64,000 bases of DNA, from positions 248,001 to 312,000 of the forward strand of contig JBLDXI010000013.1 in NCBI GenBank assembly GCA_047495785.1, written 5' to 3'. Of the stretch, positions 60,227-64,000 are shown one piece after another (positions within the stretch are counted from its first letter, which is position 1; each line of letters opens with the position of its first letter). Origin of the DNA: Lepidodermella squamata. Taxonomy: Eukaryota; Gastrotricha. The notes under the pieces were generated by a model, which made no database searches, was not told where the DNA came from, and saw only the letters and a program-made list of their open reading frames with translations. The position numbers and the translations under genes were made by a program.

Positions 60227-61278
60227 CTAATATTCAAGGCCTGGAAAACCGACTGGTGGGGGTGCGCCGCTGTGAGCTCCGAGTGGAGGAGCTCCCGCAG
60301 GATACAGTGGCGCTGATTCATCACCACAGCCATGCTGGACTGGCCATCGATTGGGGCCAGGCATTTTATTAACATACGCATAATTTGATGGGGCTTTGTA
60401 CGCGTAAGAGGGGTGGCTCGTGTACATCGATGGGTAAGTTTCAGTCATGGCCTGAGGCGGAATCGCGATTTTCCCATGACCTACAATTTTACAAAGAATA
60501 ACGCAGAACTGTCAAAAATTAAAACAAACCTGGCTTTCTTTGAAGTTGCTCCTCAAGAGTGCCATATAGATGTTGATCGAGAGGCGGACATTGGGCGTAC
60601 AAAAAGCCAACGGTAGCGTAACCTTGGTGTCCACCTGCAGCCGTTCGATCTGCTGCCCAGGACTGAACTGTCTCAAGGATTCTAGCCGCTCTAAATTTGT
60701 CTTCTTCGTAAGGAAACGCAGTCAATAACATCTCTCGACCTTTAGGATTCATGTGATCACATATCGCACTTAAGAGAACGTAGCAAGGTGAATAAATATT
60801 TAAAAAGAGTCGCGAATTACCGTTTTAACATGTCCAAAACAGCAAGCTTGTCGTTGTGAATAGGAACGGCATCAATAACACCACAAGCCTCTTCGCAAGT
60901 CATCCGAGACAACCTCTGATAATCAATTTAATAAAATATGTCCAACAATAATCATTTTCGACGAACGTTTTGAAAAATGAGCTGAACAGCGCGAACTTTT
61001 GATGGTGAAGTCGGCATAGCATGAAGAATCCTGGCAATCTAGTGCGCATTACAGTAAAAATTTTATGGACAGAGAAATTACACAAAAGTTACCTGACTAG
61101 CGTTCAAATCGCCTTTCGAGCTCTCTATGGCACACAATTTACCATCTACTGAAGCAGTCTACAAATTTATAGACGGGTAAAAACTCTCTCTTTGCTATGT
61201 AATTTTTTAATTTGTTACCCCATTTATTCTGCAGTAAAGAGCATCGAATTCTTCTGGAGAAATAGATACCTTGGCCAT
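60227..61278 (-). CDS. Conserved protein of unknown role, helical domain plus Pro/Tyr/Gly tail (DUF4476-like)
   Basis: Six exons (minus): 61278-61219, 61158-61093, 61038-60967, 60915-60821, 60768-60530, 60480-60227; 261 residues, frame kept at every junction. Residues 1-165 look like a compact helical domain: SISPEEFDALYCRINGTASV, then two related units of the form (IARILHAMPTSPSKVRAVQL) and (MTCEEACGVIDAVPIHNDKL). NPKGREMLLTAFPYEEDKF and ARILETVQSW follow. The spaced F/D..K...L pattern resembles the DUF4476 family, but I am not sure of that. The C-terminal 85 residues are Pro, Tyr, Gly and Ala rich (YPSMYTSHPSYAYKAPSNYA). No signal peptide, so probably cytosolic or nuclear. It sits 261 bases upstream of the PIH1D2 start on the same strand. 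Confidence 0.7.
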
Positions 61279-62275
61279 TCCAGATTAAAGGTAGATCCAC
61301 GGAGTTATGTGCTAGCTTTAAGTGCGTCGAGTTCAAGTCGAGTTCCGAACGTCAGACTAACATAGCCAGACGAATCGTGGAAACCTGAATGTCTAACGCG
61401 TATCCCGTGGTTACCACACTGTAATTTTCGATTGCTAAATAAATACACATTTTTACAATAAATTTAATAGTAAGTACATAATGTGTCAATATTTTGCGCG
61501 CTAGTGGTTTTATTGATATTGTTGATCAGTCGCTATTTTTTTGCAGGATGGTAAAAAATGTACTGGAGCCATCTTCTCTATGTTGAGCAGTTTACCAAGA
61601 AGTTTTTAAACAGAAACCCTTAACTCTCTTAGTGCTGTTGCTTGTAGAAAATCGCGAGCGGACGCTCCAGGAAAAGTTTGGCCTGATATACTAATATTTC
61701 TGCAACATTTTCCAAAACACCAGCCGAATTCCTCCTTCCTTTCAACGGAGATGGAAATAGCACCATATCAGCAGTCAGCATTTTTATTCAGTTTCCGCAA
61801 TCGGGTTAAACGTTAAAACCAAAACCATGACCTTGGCTTTTGAGATTTAACGAGCCGTTAAGAGGACCTATCCGTCGAATGTCTGCTTTATCGGTGCACA
61901 CGAATTTGCGAATTCTCTTGCCCAGACGGGCTCAAACCGTCGCCATAAGGCAGAACCAGTGGGGAAATGGCGAGATGAGGCTTTGAGGCAGTTAATGTCT
62001 GGTTTAATGCTTACAGAGGTCATCCCGCAATGCTCAATTTACATTCTCAAAATTACAAGATACCTGTCTCAGTTTACATTAGGTGGTTTCATATGTTAAA
62101 TTCGTAAAGGTAATTGACTCTCGGCTACTTCGCTCATTAATCGACTCAGTAGTTTATTTTGATGTTGCTATAAATTCTAAAACTAAACCTGTCTAAATGT
62201 TTTTAATCTTAAGGTTTCGGTATTAATAATTGAATACCACGTTGTTCGCAGTTCATTGATTTATACCATCCAGTC
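61279..62275. other. Intergenic stretch with degenerate repeat pieces
   Basis: Divergent region between the DUF4476-like gene (minus) and the lectin-like membrane protein (plus). It contains the second set of dispersed repeat blocks near 61641-61692 and 61898-61990. Confidence 0.45.
61641..61990. repeat. Degenerate dispersed repeat, copy 2 (rearranged)
   Basis: 61647-61682 matches AAAATCGCGAGC...GGAAA(A)GTTTGG of the copy at 20930-20970. 61920-61955 matches the GACGG(A/G)CTCAA...CGCCATAAGGC block of 20897-20925. The order of the blocks is reversed relative to copy 1. Confidence 0.5.
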
Positions 62276-63616
62276 ATGCAACCATCGAGCCTTACCCATC
62301 TAACCATCGGATTCTCTATGATCATAGCTTCTGCAGTATCACAAGGTAGTTTTGATTGTTATATAGCGCCTCAATCATGACATTTTTTATTGCTTTAGGT
62401 TTCAAATGCCCGGGATGTAAGTTTATAATAGTTTAAAAATGGAATCTTGACTTTACTGAATCTATTACTTGTAGCCAACTTCAGACTTTTTGAACTCCAT
62501 TCGGATCTCGACAAACATTGGGCCGGAAAGTACGGTGAAGCTGAAAAGATGTGCGGCAAATCCGGACACAAACTTGCTCAAGATGGCGCGTGTTTGAAGC
62601 AATACTTTTTGTCGAACGCAAATATATCAGAGGCATGGATCGATAAGAGCTTGAAACCGAATGACGCTAATCCGTTAGTTATCATTTTATGGATTCTGAA
62701 TTATAATTTTCTACACCACGGTATTTATTCTCTGGACAACATTACCCAAATGTTGTATTCAGACCGACGTTACAGAACTTTGATTTATCATTTACAATGG
62801 ATCGAATTGTTAAGTTATTAGGGGTTGAGGGTAAATATCGTGGTGTCTTTAAAATAGCCTTGTTTGCATCTTCATTTCTTATATTTCGACATTTTCGCTT
62901 CCAGATGTGCGACCTGGTCTCGAGACAAGGGGGCTGTGGCTGTGTCGTGTGATCTTTCGCAAAAGGCTCTTTGTCAAGGATTGGCAGTTGATGACCATCC
63001 GAAATCTTATCCGGTTTGTGATCATTCAACTCTAATCTCTATCTACTCTGCTTTCTGACATTTCTAATAGAATGGTCCTTTTCCATACACGCAAGTATTT
63101 GTAAGTTTGCTTACGTACCTTCATCTTATTTCTGCTACTTCGCGTTTCTACTGTGGCATTTCGTTCTATTTGCTATTGATTTGCGAGTATTGTGATCAGA
63201 CTGTAATCTGGTGACTTTTTTCAGGGTGCAACCACCTCTGCCCCATCAACTCCGCCGGCAGTTGACGCTTATTACGTTGTATGCGGGGTCCTTGGAGTCG
63301 TTCTGATTTCCATCGTTATTGCAGCTGCTATCTGGAGATCAGGCTACGTCAACAACCGATATTCCTTCCGCCGACTGGTAATATATTGGCTCCATTGTTG
63401 CTTTAAAATAACTTTTTGCTGTATAAAGCCCGCTGGAGCCGCTGCTGCAGCTTCATCATCGCAAAAGGCCGCCCCGAAAAGCCACACTGTTACCTCGCAG
63501 CTGGACTCAGAAATTCCAGTAGGCTACGTGGTAAGTAGACCCTCCTTAATCAATTCTCTTATTTTCGGTATTTATGTTCACAGAAGGCTTCGGTCACCAA
63601 GGAGACTATCGCATGA
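62276..63616 (+). CDS. Single-pass membrane protein with C-type-lectin-like ectodomain
   Basis: Exons: 62276-62345, 62399-62416, 62475-62673, 62905-63013, 63071-63100, 63225-63377, 63429-63530, 63584-63616; 237 residues, frame kept at all seven junctions. Signal peptide at 1-23 (LTHLTIGFSMIIASAVSQ). The ectodomain (about 24-130) has six or more Cys and the C-type-lectin-like spacing: YGEAEKMCGKSGHKLAQDGAC early, CATWSRDKGAVAVSCD and KALCQG at the end. A short Thr/Pro stalk follows, then one transmembrane helix (VVCGVLGVVLISIVIAAAIW, about 158-178). The cytosolic tail of about 55 residues is Ala/Ser/Lys-rich. The calcium-binding QPD/EPN and WND triplets of sugar-binding lectins are not seen. 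The donor at 62674 (GTTAGT) was chosen because it alone keeps frame. Likely a cell-surface receptor or adhesion protein; ligand unknown. Confidence 0.72.
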
Positions 63617-64000
63617 GGCTGCACGATAATCGCCTTATTGTGCCCATCTTTTACACTTATCGTTAATGTGGTAGCTCTATTTTAACTGATGGGTTGATGT
63701 GCGTATACGCATGTTGGAAAATCTCGCTCATAAATGATCCTGAATCGTCCCGCGGTTTATTTTGTGTGAATCCTGTTTGTTGGTGGTTTTACTCGTTTGC
63801 CGGAGACTGAAAATTTGTTATTTTCATCAACTGGCTCGTTTCTCGCGTGCGTTTTCCTTGTGATATTGCCTGTCTTGTTAACTGTCGGACTTTTTCGCCT
63901 ATATTTTTTATAACGCTGCGAGTCCACAAGGCCCGTAGTTGGAAGAAATTAATAATGCACTAGTCCTCAACTGCCGATAATAATCAAGTATTTGATGTAG
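63617..64000. other. 3' flank of the lectin-like membrane protein gene
   Basis: Presumed 3' UTR and intergenic DNA up to the window edge; no gene recognised. Confidence 0.45.

Overview
This window is nuclear DNA of an animal with a compact genome. Genes are split into several exons by introns that are mostly 45-70 bases long (GT...TTTAG or TTTCAG). I reassembled each gene from exon pieces by keeping the reading frame across splice sites and matching the result to family motifs remembered from well-known homologues. The gene set is metazoan (Dishevelled, PAR-6, XRCC1, SNX9, EML, a peptide-type GPCR). ARMC2 and PIH1D2, which belong to motile cilium and axoneme biology, argue against a nematode of the Caenorhabditis type. 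A tardigrade, appendicularian, miniature annelid or another small-genome bilaterian would fit; the exact clade cannot be fixed from sequence reading alone.

Layout, left to right: 1-5067 no gene seen; 5068-8199 (-) class A GPCR with a long tail; 8200-10870 no gene; 10871-13450 (-) cytoplasmic poly(A)-binding protein with an A-rich leader; 14941-17236 a large fold-back element inside a gene-free gap; 18065-20279 (-) RPA1; 20280-22607 gap with an old repeat; 22608-25590 (+) SNX9-family sorting nexin; 26299-29565 (-) ARMC2; 30677-32366 (+) CAAX protease STE24; 32838-35825 (-) EML; 36547-37608 (-) YIF1; 38862-39200 LINE reverse-transcriptase relic; 40005-40723 (+) ZFYVE19-like; 41002-42658 (+) Dishevelled; 43324-44711 (+) PAR-6; 45708-47153 (-) TBC1D20; 48485-49959 (+) XRCC1; 50042-50949 (+) NIFK; 52519-53851 (+) and 54525-57511 (-) two secreted Q/P-rich proteins; 58749-59965 (-) PIH1D2; 60227-61278 (-) a conserved protein of unknown role; 62276-63616 (+) a small single-pass membrane protein with a C-type-lectin-like ectodomain.

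Most neighbours are unrelated housekeeping genes. Three points of context stand out. ZFYVE19-like, Dishevelled and PAR-6 are consecutive on one strand, and the last two both act in cell polarity. XRCC1 and NIFK are only 82 bases apart, which looks operon-like. Several genes have a splice-acceptor-like sequence 10-14 bases upstream of the ATG, which hints at spliced-leader trans-splicing.

The most unusual object is the 2.3-kb fold-back element at 14941-17236. Its two outer arms have equal length (395 bp) and are almost identical, while the inner arms are clearly diverged copies of each other. No transposase is visible.
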